A stretch of 64,000 bases of DNA, from positions 3,739,375 to 3,803,374 of the forward strand of contig NC_087072.1 of assembly GCF_026151205.1 (NCBI RefSeq), in the 5' to 3' direction. Source of the DNA: Bolinopsis microptera. Taxonomy: Eukaryota > Ctenophora > Tentaculata > Lobata > Bolinopsidae. Positions 37,801 through 51,500 of this stretch are shown here, one piece after another (within the stretch, counting starts at the first letter, position 1; each line of letters begins with the position of its first letter). The notes below the pieces were generated by a model. That model saw only the letters and a list, made by a program, of their open reading frames with translations, was not told where the DNA came from and searched no databases. Position numbers and translations under genes: made by a program.

Positions 37801-39916
37801 ATGTAAATACAATTAATTACGAAATATACATACAAGTTTTGATTGTTTGCCGTTTGGGGATAAATTTTTCAGTTTTATCAGTTTTCTTTTGTTCGTAGGT
37901 AGTTGATTTGGAGATTATTGTAAAGAATTAGTTTCTTAACCTTGTTAGCACTATTATACACACTTTCTAGGCGCATTAGTAGTTGATTTAAAGCTTATCA
38001 TAAAACGTTAGTTTCTAAACTTTCTTAAAATTATTATACCCACTTTCTTTATCGTCGGGAGCCATTTTGATTTTTGATGTGTATTTATAAATTAATTCGG
38101 AAATCAATCTCCCTCTCTTAAGTTTTTCACTAAAAAATCAAAAAGTTTACAGTTGACGAGTTACAGTTTTAATAGTTGAGGCAATTTTGGGATTTAATCT
38201 GTATTCGACTGAGTAGCATGGCACTATTTCGAAAATACATATTTTTATACCAGCTTTAAACCAAATTCTTTATGTATGTCGAAATGCAATTGATGCTGTT
38301 TTATAAGTTTTAATTTCGAACTTGAATTATTATGGTGATATATTATAAACTGTTTATAGTAGCAAATAGCTTTAGGCGATATAGGTCAAATACCATTATG
38401 TGTTATGTATTACTGTGATTACCGTTTATTTAGCTGAATTAATCATTTTCAGGCTTTGCTTTATACATACATACACTGGGTTTATATTTTTAAATGCCCG
38501 CCTTCCTTACAGTCCGTTAATTGCGGATTTCTCAGTTTGGCTGTAATCCAGCAACCTCAACCGAAAAGCGGCTCCGCGTGGGACATTTCCGCAACATTAC
38601 TTAACTACTAGCAGAATCAGTCTCAATTTCGAGGAGCCGCGCCGCAGATAGCAAATTATTGAAATTTAATGAAGTGCGCTGCCATCTATCTGCGTCTAGT
38701 CCTGCAATACCGATTATGCAGTAGTACACAGTTAGTAGTATCGGGAGACGGGAACTAAATGTATTTCTATTTTCTAATAGTATTCAGAGTCCTTGTTGAT
38801 CAACTGCTCATGTATATCTGACCTATATCAATTGGCATTTGGGCACCGAATGGTGGATGGATTGTTTTGCGTTGTCCGCTGGGACACAATAAAAGTGATC
38901 CATTTCTGCATTCTGAAGGTCCCGATACTCCTTTAAGCTTGGTACTAAGTGGTTGTTTAGTGTCTACACATTTAACGTAAGCCAAGTGAGAGGGTTTAGA
39001 AATCCTAATTCGGGAGCCAGGTTGATATATACAGTTTTGTATTATAGAAGGTGGGTTGTAAAAGGAGCTCTTTTCGGGATGGATAGGGTTGGTAGAGCTG
39101 AGTTGGCTATACCTATTGGGTCAGATTTACAGCAGTTAGGACCTCTAGAACAGGACAATAACCCAAATCAGCTAGGACGCATAGCTTGGATTTTTTAAAT
39201 ATGATGATTTAGGCGACTCGTAAGTTTATACCCGGTGGGATGTTTTAAGTGCTTTGCCTCTAACCAGGCGTAATAACAAATGCTTCAACATTGAACATGG
39301 ATTTGCCAGAAACTATAAATGATCATGGTCAATGCTAGTTCCGGGGCTGGGTTTTGTTCGGCTTCGCATGCACACCGTCACAGATGAAAGGTCAAACAGC
39401 TTATAATACGGTATGTTCCTGGTTCCACATGGAAGAGCTTTAAGCTGAGATTGATAGATTAAATCAGGAGAAGAACAATGGACGAAAACGCCGCCTAACG
39501 TACGTCGACTACGCGCGCGACGTGCGGCCGGACGTGTTGCGCGAGTACCTCCAAGAAATAATATCCGCGTGCCCTGTAATCAGTGTTCGCAACGGAAGCA
39601 GAAATATTGCCCTAAAATTGTGGCCCAAATGTACCAAAATGAACACTACCTAAGGGCACAAGATGACTGTGGTCAGTCTTCTGAAATTGCGACCCACAGA
39701 TACATTTGTCTAAGTTTAAACTCATCCAATACAATAATGCCGCATCCTCGCTTTAGTTGATAAATAATTTGGACCAATTATTCATTCATCGCATTGTCCA
39801 TAACTTATGCGGGAAAAGTTGCCCCTCATGGCCTGGAGTAAGTTTACCGAAGATAATATCTGATCTAACTGTCTTGATAGAGACCTTATGCTTTTTGAAA
39901 GTGGTCAGTGATACAT
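37801..39916. other. Intergenic, unrecognised sequence
   Basis: 37,801-38,450 is AT-rich and includes the LIN54 3' UTR. 38,500-39,760 has higher GC and short open frames; around 39,480-39,640 one frame reads RKRRLTYVDYARDV, which could be a transposon relic. I assign nothing firmly. Confidence 0.35.
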
Positions 39917-42703
39917 TTTGACTGACTTTTTCACCCGCAACCAATTAGTAGGTCAACTATAGATGGCATATGACACGATTGAGGTGATGGAAGTTTCATT
40001 TCGGTCGGACGAAGCCCACAGCAGAAAGCTTAACAAAACGAAAAGTTGTATTTTCAAAAGTCTGTCCCATTTTCAAATATGAAATTTTCTGAACACAAAT
40101 TTGACAGATTGGATAAAATTTTTGCCCAGAAACCAATTAGTCAGTTAATTGATGATGGTATGAAACCAAATTGAGGTACTGGCAGTTAAAATCCCGAATA
40201 AAATTGCAAAATCATTTTGTCCCAATCTCTGTCCCATTTTCAGTTTTTGAAGATGAAATTTCCAGGACCCAAATTTTACAGTTCAGACTGATTTATTCAC
40301 CCGCAACCTATTAGTAAGTCAACTGTAGATGGCATATGACACGATTGAGGTGGTGGAAGTTTCATATTGGTCGGACGAAGCCCACAGCAGAAAGCTTAAC
40401 AAAACGAAAAGTTGTATTTTCAAAAGTCTGTCCCATTTTCAAATATAAAATTTTCTGAACACAAATTTGACATTTTGGATAAAATTTTTGCCTGGAAACT
40501 AATTAGTCAGTTAATTGATGATGGTATGAAACCAAATTGAGGTACTGGCAGTTAAAATCCCGAATAAAATTGCAAAATCATTTTGTCCCAATCTCTGTCC
40601 CATTTTCAGTTTTTGAAGATGAAATTTCCAGGACCCAAATTTTACAGTTCTGACTGATTTATTCACCCGCAACCAATTAGTAAGTCAACTATAGATGGCA
40701 TATGACACGATCGAGGTGGTGGAAGTTTCATATTGGTCGGACGAAGCCCACAGCAGAAAGCTTAACAAAACGAAAAGTTGTATTTTCAAAAGTCTGTCCC
40801 ATTTTCAAATATGAAATTTTCTGAACACAAATTTGACTGATTGGATAAAATTTTTGCCCAGAAACCAATTAGTCAATTATTTGATGATGGTATGAAACCA
40901 AATTGAGGTACTGGCTGTCAAAATCCCGAATAAAATTGCAAAATCATATTGTCCCAATCTCTGTCCCATTTTCAGTTTTTGAAGATGAAATTTCCAGGAC
41001 CCAAATTTTACAGTTCAGACTGATTTATTCACCCGCAACCTATTAGTAAGTCAACTGTAGATGGCATATGACACGATTGAGGTGGCGGAAGTTTCATATC
41101 GGTCGGACGAAGCCCACAGCAGAAAGCTTAACAAAACGAAAAGTTGTATTTTCAAAAGTCTGTCCCATTTTCAAATATGAAATTTTCTGAACACAAATTT
41201 GACATTTTGGATAAAATTTTTGCCTGGAAACTAATTAGTCAATTAATTGATGATGGTATGAAACCAAATTGAGGTACTGGCTGTCAAAATCCCGAATAAA
41301 ATTGCAAAATCATATTGTCCCAATCTCTGTCCCATTTTCAGTTTTTGAAGATGAAATTTCCAGGACCCAAATTTTACAGTTCAGACTGATTTATTCACCC
41401 GCAACCTATTAGTAAGTCAACTGTAGATGGCATATGACACGATTGAGGTGGCGGAAGTTTCATATCGGTCGGACGAAGCCCACAGCAGAAAGCTTAACAA
41501 AACGAAAAGTTGTATTTTCAAAAGTCTGTCCCATTTTCAAATATGAAATTTTCTGAACACAAATTTGACAGATTGGATAAAATTTTTGCCTGGAAACTAA
41601 TTAGTCAGTTAATTGATGATGGTATGAAACCAAATTGAGGTACTGGCTGTCAAAATCCCGAATAAAATTGCAAAATCATATTGTCCCAATCTCTGTCCCA
41701 TTTTCAGTTTTTGAAGATGAAATTTCCAGGACCCAAATTTTACAGTTCAGACTGATTTATTCACCCGCAACCTATTAGTAAGTCAACTGTAGATGGCATA
41801 TGACACGATTGAGGTGGTGGAAGTTTCATATCGGTCGGACGAAGCCCACAGCAGAAAGCTTAACAAAACGAAAAGTTGTATTTTCAAAAGTCTGTCCCAT
41901 TTTCAAATATGAAATTTTCTGAACACAAATTTGACAGATTGGATGAAATTTTAGCCCCGAAACCAATTAGTCAGTTAATTGATGATGGTATGAAACCAAA
42001 TTGAGGTACTGGCAGTTAAAATTCCGAATAAAATTGCAAAATGATATTGTCTGGCAATCTCTGTCCCATTTTCAGATTTTGAAGATGAAATTACCAGGAC
42101 CCAAATTTTACAGTTCTGACTGATTTATTTACCCGCAACCAATTAGTAAGTCAACTATAGATGGCATATGACACGATTGAGGTGGTGGAAGTTTCATTTC
42201 GGTCGGACGAAGCCCACAGCAGAAAGCTTAACAAAACGAAAAGTTGTATTTTCAAAAGTCTGTCCCATTTTCAAATATGAAATTTTCTGAACACAAATTT
42301 GACAGATTGGATAAAATTTTTGCCCGAAAACCAATAAGTCAATTAATTGATGATGGTATGAAACCAAATTGAGGTACTGGCAGTTAAAATTCCGAATAAA
42401 ATTGCAAAATCATATTGTCCCAATCTCTGTCCCATTTTCAGATTTTGAAGATGAAATTTCCAGGACCCAAATTTTACAGTTCTGACTGATTTATTCACCC
42501 GCAACCAATTAGTAAGTCAACTCTAGATGGCATATGACACGATTGAGGTGGTGGAAGTTTCATTTCGGTCGGACGAAGCCCACAGCAGAAAGCTTAACAA
42601 AACGAAAAGTTGTAATTTCAAAAGTCTGTCCCATTTTCAAATATGAAATTTTCTGAACACAAATTTGACAGATTGGATGAAATTTTAGCCCGGAAACCAA
42701 TTA
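39917..42703. repeat. 365-bp satellite array, main block
   Basis: About 7.6 tandem copies of a unit of 362-370 bp, tracked by the word AGAAAGCTTAACAAAACGAA near 40026, 40390, 40757, 41118, 41486, 41856, 42219 and 42589. Each unit is two diverged halves of about 183 bp that share CCAATTAGT-AGT and ATTGAGGT-TGG-AGTT frameworks. No coding potential. Confidence 0.92.
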
Positions 42704-43577
42704 CCTTACTCGGGATTATTATAACCGGGATAAAGTGGTGGGTTTTGGAAGATTCCGCCATATTTTTCCCGGTCATAAATTTCACCAGTCATAAAAAAAC
42801 CCGCCGACTCAGATTATGGGGTTCCAAGGGGGTGGTGATCATCATATTTTACCTGAAGTCTCATATGTGCTAGAGAAGACTTTTGAAGCAGTGGATGGAG
42901 GGCTGTAACTTTATTGGCGGTTGCTACCATAATTTCGTTATAAAAATCACAATTTGGTTATAGAAATCAGATTTCAGGGTGGACCGTGATTCTCACTTTT
43001 CTTGCCCATGAAGTGAGTAAACTGTGCCACTATTTCATGGTCCACGGTGGATTGATTACTGGAGCAGTTGAAGATGCAAAGCCAAGACGTTCCCCAATAC
43101 CAAGCGGTGGGCAGGAAATTAAGCTCCGGCTGACCTTCAGAGCAGTGGCCCATTAGCGGACAAAATGAAAGTTTTGTTAAGACAACAATACAACTTCGAA
43201 TTTGACGGTCAGCAGCAGGGTGATATAAATAATGATAACGGAGGGGACATTAGCGATAATGAGAATGAGAATACGCTTTAATGAAGATTTGACTTATTAT
43301 TGCTATAGATTTATTTTCCTTCAAATACTAGACGTGTCTTTTTTTCTATTTCTGAGTAATATCAGTAACTGTAAATTGAAATAGCTTCTTTAACAAGTAA
43401 CAAAAACAGAAATTTCGGTTGAAAATTTGTTGACCTCTGAAAAAAAACTTGAAAGGTCGGCCACCGGTAATACATGACCGGGATAATTTGGCGGGTTTTG
43501 GGAAATTCCTCCATATTTTTCCCGGTTATTAATTTTCCCAGTCATAAATTAACCCGCTATAATATTCCCGAGTAAGG
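42704..43577. mobile_element. TA-flanked transposon inserted in the satellite
   Basis: 874 bp with inverted ends CCTTACTCGGGATTAT ... ATTCCCGAGTAAGG and TA at 42702-42703 and 43578-43579. Intact satellite units read CCAATTAGTCAATT, which is the empty site. It carries subterminal inverted blocks with CATATTTTTCCCGGT. At about 43165-43281 an ORF of 38 codons has an acidic end (DINNDNGGDISDNENENTL), possibly the tail of a lost transposase. Probably Tc1/mariner/pogo-like by its TA duplication. Confidence 0.85.
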
Positions 43578-44140
43578 TAGTCAATTAATTGATGATGGTA
43601 TGAAACCAAATTGAGGTACTGGCAGTTAAAATCCCGAATAAAATTGCAAAATCATATTGTCCCAATCTCTGTCCCATTTTCAGTTTTTGAAGATGAAATT
43701 TCCAGGACCCAAATTTTACAGTTCTGACTGATTTATTTACCTGCAACCAATTAGCAAGTCAACTATAGATGGCATATGACACGATTGTGGTGGAAGTTTC
43801 ATTTCGGTCGGACGAAGCCCACAGCAGAAAGCTTAACAAAACAAAATTTCCAGGACCGAAATTTTACAGTTTTGACTGACTTTTTCTTGAATTACCATCT
43901 GACAAGGTCACTGAGGATGGCACAAGACACGATTGAGGTACTCAAAGTTCTTTTCCCAAAAGAAAGCGTTGATAAACGGAAAATCATCAGAATATAAAGA
44001 GATTTTGGAAGATTTTTGAATAGAAGCTTTTCTGCCATCCCTTGACCGAAATTTCGCGGTTTTGACTGAATCTTTGACCAGTGACCAATCAGTGAGGTCG
44101 GTGAGAGTGACACTAGTCGCCATCAGGGCACTGGAAACAG
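43578..44140. repeat. 365-bp satellite, distal and diverged units
   Basis: The array resumes directly after the insertion and continues to about 43,845. Thereafter half-units become progressively diverged (GACTGACTTTTTC, then GACTGAATCTTTGACC at about 44,060). The edge of the array is thus visible. Confidence 0.8.
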
Positions 44141-44141
44141 T

Positions 44142-44525
44142 ATGTCCGGAGAAAACTTTGATGCAATGAACATTTTGAATATTATGTCCTGGAAAATTCT
44201 TTATGAACATGCTCCGAACGATACGGGCTTCGAGTTCAAGTCTCATCAAAGGCATGGTATTAAGGCAGAGATCCCAGCCATGAACAAAAGCGCACAGTTG
44301 TCGGTAAGAACAGATTACGACAACAGCTTTAGAGTTAGAGCAGCTCAGCTCTTCAACGTGCTCCCATCGGAGCTCCGGAGTATCACATTGCTAGACAGTT
44401 TCAAAGTTGGTCTAGGCAGATTTATGGAACAGTACCCAGACACACCACCGGTTCCGGGATACACTCCGACAAACGATAACTCAATGCTGAGCTGGAGGAG
44501 GACGCACTCGATGCAGTTGTCCTGA
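44142..44525 (+). pseudogene. LINE ORF2 C-terminal remnant
   Basis: A 127-codon frame with features typical of the C-terminal end of non-LTR retrotransposon polymerase proteins: IMSWKILYEHAPN, then SVRTDYDNSFRVRAAQLFN, LPSELRSI, FKVGLGRFMEQYPDTPPVPGY truncated here at its typical length, then NSMLSWR. The reverse transcriptase and endonuclease are absent, so this is a 5'-truncated, dead copy. The assignment rests on motif recognition only; the clade is not determined. Confidence 0.7.
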
Positions 44526-45390
44526 GCACGCCCTGCCAAACTCACCAAAACGTACCAAAACGTACGTACGTACTACCAGTAGGACATTTTCAAATTTTAG
44601 CTTTCCGCGACCCCAATTAAGCGGTTTACGTTTAATCACTTTTTGTCCAATTTTTGAGCCCCTCCCCCCTCCGTAATCAGTTTACGCATAGCTATGTGTT
44701 AAAATTACATTAACGTTATCATTAAGAAACCCCATTCCCTAAATTTGTTTACATATTTATGATGATTTTGATGATGAAATAACCGCTGGCATCATATTCT
44801 CGTAAAGCTGAAAACTTTATTAATCGCTCTTCCAGACACGTTTTGCAATGACTAATAATGATGTGAATAGAAATAATAACAAATATTTTAACAATTTGGA
44901 AAAACATTGTTATAGAATACATTACACAGTTCTCCCTCGGACTCATTTTTCACAAACCCAATGAAAGAATATTAAAAATATTCAAAAGTTTATTAAGTCT
45001 TCATGAGACATGATGCGAACTCTAAAAAGTAAGAATCAATATTTTATTTTATTTTGAGTAAATCAAATATCAATCCGGTATAGTAATAACATATCTTGCA
45101 TAGGACATGGCAGTAGTTAATATTTTTGACAGCAAAATAAGAAAATAAATTACAAATATGCATACATATTCGTAATAATATGAAAATCGTTTTTCCGGAT
45201 CTCGAAAATTCATTATTCAAATGTAAGTTCTTCAAAGCTTCAAATTCTGTCCCCAAACGTGTAAATTAACCAATGAAAAAGTATATTTAACATCTAATCC
45301 GTTACTTTATAAAATAAAGAGCACACGCAATTGTAATAAAAACCAAATTCTATAAATCCACTCTAAACGGCGATAGTTGTAATAATTATT
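44526..45390. other. Non-coding between LINE remnant and erlin 3' end
   Basis: AT-rich, no gene recognised. Probably includes part of the erlin 3' UTR. Confidence 0.4.
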
Positions 45391-45466
45391 GGTAACCACA
45401 AAAGACGGCTCTGTAGTCTGTAATAGGGTTAGCAACAAATCTAGACCAGTCCTTTAAAGTAGGAGG
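45391..45466 (+). pseudogene. Duplicated fragment of the armadillo gene in the erlin 3' region
   Basis: Matches 47202-47270 of the armadillo-repeat gene (the part coding VTTKDGS...[10 protein letters not shown]) at roughly 85% identity, with a 7-bp tandem insertion (CTGTAGT/CTGTAAT) that shifts the frame. It lies 50 bp beyond the erlin stop codon, so a minus-strand erlin transcript would carry it as antisense. Confidence 0.85.
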
Positions 45467-45516
45467 GTATATGTGGCAGTGTAAATTACAATAATCTACC
45501 GCCGTATAAGGAAGGA

Positions 45517-48500
45517 CTACACTTCGGTGCTTAGATCAGGTATATTCCCAATATCTGTGAGATCGATGGGTAAGGGATCTTTAAACAACTCCTTGCTGTC
45601 GCCGATGTTGTTGGCGATGTAATCTGGGATTGAGGGTCCGAAGTAGAGCTTTACGTTTGACATGATGGATCGGTATTTGAACAATTCCAAATACTCCGGT
45701 GTCAGCTTCAACTGAAAGAGAAACAACTTTAGATCAGATTTAAACGGCCAGGTAGCGCAGTTGGTTAGCCAGCTTTGCAATCGTGAGATTGCGGGTTCAA
45801 ATCCCACTGCCTGCCTGGTCGTGGGGTGAGTGTCGTTGACATTCAGCTAAGGATCGTGAGTGGTCTATGCAGCCCCCCGGTCTACTCAGCCGAATACTCG
45901 AGAAATCGGGTGTGAGGGTTAAATGAGGAGCTGCACATTGCAGCAAAGTCTCGGGCGAAGAAAGTATGGTACACACTACCTTAACCGTCACTGGCTAAAA
46001 ACAAATCCTTCGGCTTCCTGTAATTGGCTGGTTGCACTTGTGTAACAATATGGCTGTTGGAATACTCCGAAGTAAAATAAGTGTCTAGATAAAAAAAAAT
46101 ATCATTTGCTTGATCAAATCATCCATGTTATTTACAGGCGTCAATTAATGATCGCAGCTAATTTACCTTGTCATAATTACGATAAAGCTTTTGATCTCGG
46201 TAACATAAAATAGCTTCATAGGCTTTGTCCTCAGTAAATATGTTACGTTATAAAATATGGAGTAGCACATTCAAAGCTGGCTGCAATTCCTCAGCAAGCA
46301 TCAAACTGGAATTTAAACAATGGCACTGAGCATGTACCACGTGACCTCGATACTGCCTTCTGATTGGTTAATCACGCTCACTACTTGTTACAGTAGTCAA
46401 GGAGCTTGCAAAATACAATTATCTGCAGTTCAATTGCTGCTTGTTCTTTGAAATTGGTGACTCGTCAAAGTGCCGGACCATGTCTAATTTATCGAGTGTA
46501 ACCCCTAAATCCTTTGGATCACGTAATCCAAGTGTGGCGTCCAAATTGGGCGCACCTAAGAGTACCACGCCAGTCTCAAAAACTCCAACGAAATCTGTGA
46601 CACCTGCATCTGTAGCCCCTGTTAAGAGTGCTACTCCGGTCGCAGCCTCTGCAACACCGGTTGCCAAAAATGTGTCACCGGCAGCACCAAAAACAATAAC
46701 ACCAGTATCGGCTAAAGCTCCGACACCTGTGGCCCGAAAGACCGTAACACCAGTATCGGCTAAAGCACCCACACCCGTGGCCCAAAAGACAGTAACACCA
46801 GTATCGGCTAAAGCACCGACACCTGTGGCCCCAAAGACAGTAACACCAGTATCGGCTAAAGCACCGACACCTGTGGCCCCAAAGACAGTAACACCAGTAT
46901 CGGCTAAAGCACCGACACCTGTGGCCCCAAGTCCTGCTAAAGCAACTGAAACACCCAAAGCTGAAACGCCCAAAGCTACAACACCCAAAGCTGCAACACC
47001 CAAAGCTGAAACGCCCAAAGCTGCAACACCCAAAGCTGAAACGCCCAAAGCTACAACACCCAAAGCTGCAACACCCAAAGCTGAAACACCCAAAGCTGCA
47101 ACACCCAAAGCTGCAACACCCAAAGCTGCAACACCCAAAGCTGCAACACCGGACACCAAACCTGCACCAAAAGCTGGAATATCTCTGGACGAGGGAACGG
47201 TGGTAACCACTAAAGACGGTTCTGTAATAGGATCAGTAACAAATCTAGACCAGTCCTTTAAAGTAGGAGGATCTCCAGTAAAGACAGCAACTCCAACAGG
47301 CTCTCTCTCAGTCGCCTCTTCTAAGTCGAGTAAGAGTGGTGGTAAAGCTATCAGATCAATCTCAGGAGACGATATAGCGAAGTCCATAGCACCTCCCTCC
47401 GTGGGGAGTAGTGATGGCGGAGAAGGTGAAGCAGCCGCTGTTGTAACGCCAAAAACAGTTGACACAGGTAAATTTAAGCAGAATTTGTGCTTGACGTAAA
47501 ATGGCTTTCAGCCAAGCAAATTATTTTACCATTCATTATTTGTCATGCTGACAGGACGCTCTCAAGTATTTCATAATAATAATAACAACAATAGCATGAT
47601 GATGACTACAATACAGCATAATATTTAACCTTGAATTGTGACAGGTAGCAGAAGATCAATCCTGAAGACACCTAAGACCAACGCAAGTCAACAATCACTA
47701 GGTCGGAGTAGTCAACAGTCCGATCACCACGAAAACGGACATGATGTCGCTTTCTCCAGTCAACAGTCACTTAATGATGATCGTAAAACAGTGTCTATCA
47801 AGGAAAATCCGGAGGTGTTTTATGTTGACCGGACATCTGTCCACAGTACAACAAGAAAATCTAGCAGCCGTGCATCCTCTGGTGACCACGTCATTCAAAT
47901 AGAGGTAAGTAAGTTTATCTTACATTATTAAAGCTCACTCCTTCAATCCATCTCTGAAGCCATTATCTCAAGAACTCAATAACAGAGAGCCATACCTTTT
48001 CAGGAACAAAAGAAAAGCGATGATGAAAAAACAATAACTCCATCTGAATCAGCACCCAGTCTGCAACAAAGCGCATCTATCCAAGGATCAGTGTCAGAAC
48101 CAACAGAGTCACACCATTCCACTCCTCATAAAACACCTCAGCTGGTTTCACAAGCTTCAATACCACTAAAATCTGTCTCACAAGCTTCACATCATTCTGC
48201 TTCACAAGCTTCACTTTCACTTCATTCTGTTTCACATCACAGTGATCAGGATCATACTGCTCTCGTGATAGAGAACCCTCTAGCAGATCTAGCTTCCCCA
48301 GCAGCCAGCTCCGTCAGGTAAGAAACAGGATCGTGATTTAACATAATAACAGTTCTGTATATTGTTCTAGATCTAGCATTTTCTAATTTACTCTGACAGT
48401 AGAGGTTGAATTTAATTTCAGTCGATATATAGCCTGTTTGACAAGTAATAAGACCTTATATGAAAGTGTCAATATGCACACCTGCCCTCTAAACGTTGAA

Positions 48501-51500
48501 ATCTATGCAATCTGAAATGTGCCCCCTAATATTACGTACTCTATAAAGTCTGAAATGTGTCACATAGTACTATGTGCTGTATAAAATGTGTCCCATAATA
48601 TTATGTATAATGCAGGGCATCAGTGAGAACTATGAGCAAGCAAGATAGATCCAGTAGCAGTGGATCTCATCGTAGCAGCTCCCACCACAGCGGCTCTCAC
48701 CACAGCAATGGGAGTGTCAGAAAACCTAGCCGTCAGAGTTCAATCCGGAGTTCAGCAAATGGTTCTGTTCGTGGATCCTACAGAGAATCACGAGGGTCTG
48801 TGTCCGTGCCAGGAGGTAAAAGCACAATGCACGGTTCATCTGCTCACAGCATGGCTGATGATGTTAGCCTGTATATAACACCTATGATACAGCCACTCTC
48901 ACAGACGGACTCAGTTCTCAACAGTAAAGTGAGTTACAATCTCCTTTCTACATGTACGGATTTTTTATTTTGGCAGTTTAATTGAAAAACATCTGGTGGA
49001 AAATTCATGAAACAAATCCCTAGCTATATATAACACTTCACTACTTCCAACAGGACGTAGTTGATCCTTTCAAAGCGTTTGCTCGTAAGATAGCAGCCCA
49101 GTTCACCCCAGAAGACATATCAGCGGTTCATTATCTGGCGAACATTCCCGAACGTGTACAAAGCAAGCTTACAACTGGAGTGTCACTTATCAACTATCTT
49201 ACCAACAGCAGGTTAGTAAGTGTCCCCTCAGTTGTGAGACTACTTGTGAGAGTGTTTCGGTTACTATCCACACTAATGTGCACTATTATATAGGGGATAA
49301 CATACTGACCATTGCAGCTGTTAGTCAGACTCATCACTTGACAATGTTTCTAGGAGGATGAACATAGAGTTCCTGACGATCCTACTTGAGGAAATGGAGA
49401 GAGTAGATCTGTTGGAGGAGCTCCTGGCATGGGTCCAAGATAAGGATGATACAGCACGTGCAGCCCAGAAACGTGGCCAGAGGGTCGGTATAGCGGGGCC
49501 CAGCGACGAAGAGAGCACCTTTATCACAGTCTCACAGCGAATGAGAGACCGCATCATGGACCCTGGAACACTAGTTAGAGGGTGTGAGGAGCTGGTGAAT
49601 CTTATGGGAGATATCCGAGCCCAAGTGGCAGAGTGCAGCATTTCCATCATCCTGGCAGCCATGAGACATCACATTATGAGTGAGCCAGTGCAGGAAGCGG
49701 GCTGTGTGACGCTGGCTAATGTTTGTTATCATCACAGGGGACTACACGCTCTTATTGTTATGCAGGTAATAGCAATATCTTTTAGTTTATATTCATTATT
49801 CATGTAGATTGTTGGTGGGAGGCTTAAAACTTTACTTTTATTTATTTAGCAAGGGGCTCTTCTTTTTTTGGTCATTTTGAAAAACTGCAATAATCGTAAT
49901 GAGGTTAAATTCTTAACAACTCCGCAGTGGATGTACTATATACTATTAACCCCCCTCTATACTATGTGTGATATGTACACTATAAGTATACTGTGCCTAG
50001 TAATAACTTTCTTCAGGGGGGTGTAAGGCACATCCAGTTGGCGATGCGTAGTCACGTGAGCAATGACCTGGTGCAGCGCGCAGCATGCGGCGCTATCGCT
50101 AACCTCGCACTACGCTACGACGACATTAGGAAACAGTGCGTTAGTGATGGAGTTTTGAAGAACATCATAAATGCTATGTCCGCACACAAGGTTAATAATA
50201 AATGATATTCTTAGTATTAGGGTCACGGTCACTTGAATACAATATTTGATTAACTGAAGAACTTTCGATTTGGATAAGCACTTTTATATCTAAATGTGTG
50301 TACGCAGTTCTCACAGTGGCATTGCGATTTAAACCGCATCTAATCGTGTAATTGGTTCCCCTAAATAACCCAGTTCCCTGCCAGGAAGAGTCTGAAGTAC
50401 AAGAGCAAGGTTGTTGTGCCCTCTGTAACATGGCAACAAACCAGCCAGAGATTCAGCAGAAAGTAGCGGATATGGGCGGCCTTGAGTGCATTGTAACTGC
50501 GCTCAAAGTGCACAAGGGAGATGAGATGGTAGTGGGGAATGCGCTCACTGCCATACAGATACTCTGCAGTTATGACAAGGTGGGCATTTTAGAAAATCTT
50601 CTCGAATTTTCCATGCCATTAAGTCTGATAACTATTTGCGTTTAGTCGGTAAAAACATCTGTTATACTATGTATATTTCAGTGACTATTAAAGTTCATTC
50701 TTTGATCTCTTATATTTAACAGTCAGTGCAAGAACAATGCCTGAAGCTGCACGTGATGGACTACGCTATAAACTCCATGTTAATGTTCCCAGCTAGTGAT
50801 ATCGTGATGGAAGCTGCGTCCGGGGTTCTGGGTAACATGTGCTCTCACAGTCCTAAAAACAGAGTCAAGGCTGGCAAGGTAATTACTTAATTAGTTTGTA
50901 ATTACTTAATTAATTATTAATTAGTTCATGTACATCAATCTTGTATACAATAATACTCAGATCTCTAAATTAAGTACTTTAGCTCCGAGAAAATAACAAC
51001 AGTGTCCTTAGAACGGTGCGATAAAGATGTCGATAGACGCGATCAAGAACATGTCAGCCAACGAAGATGTAGTCGCAAGATCTCTAATCATGTTAACAAA
51101 TGTGTGCTTCAATAACGATCTCAACAGAATCATTGCCAAGAAACTTGGAGCAGTGGAAGCCATTGTGATAGGTTTGTTTTTTAGCCATATTATATACATG
51201 TTCAAATTGATCAGAATGATGCGTCACATGATATAACCTGGTGTTTAGTTAACCCACAACCCCACTAACAGGCATGAAGGCACATCCTGAATCAACAAAA
51301 GTTCAGAGACAAGCCTGCAGAGCTGTGTCTAACATTTGTATAAAGAACGTAGACTTAAAACAAGAGGTTCGATATCATCTTACTCTGATCTTATGTTGAC
51401 TTTCTTAATTCCCGTAGTCGGAGAAGCTATTCAAATTAATATTACTGTTCTCTAATTGCCGTGCTCGGAGTATGTAATGATAAGTTAATCAATTTATCAT

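Noticed and set aside
39471-39640. Possible gene with RKRRLTYVDYARDV frame
   Set aside because: Short, closed by stops on both sides and without splice-supported neighbours; at most a transposon relic.
45746-45820. Functional tRNA gene
   Set aside because: A and B boxes are present, but the anticodon arm does not fold and a SINE body with an A-tail follows.
46419-47465. 348-codon minus-strand ORF opposite armadillo exon 1
   Set aside because: An open shadow of the coding minisatellite; the plus-strand frame is supported by splicing and continuity with thirteen further exons.
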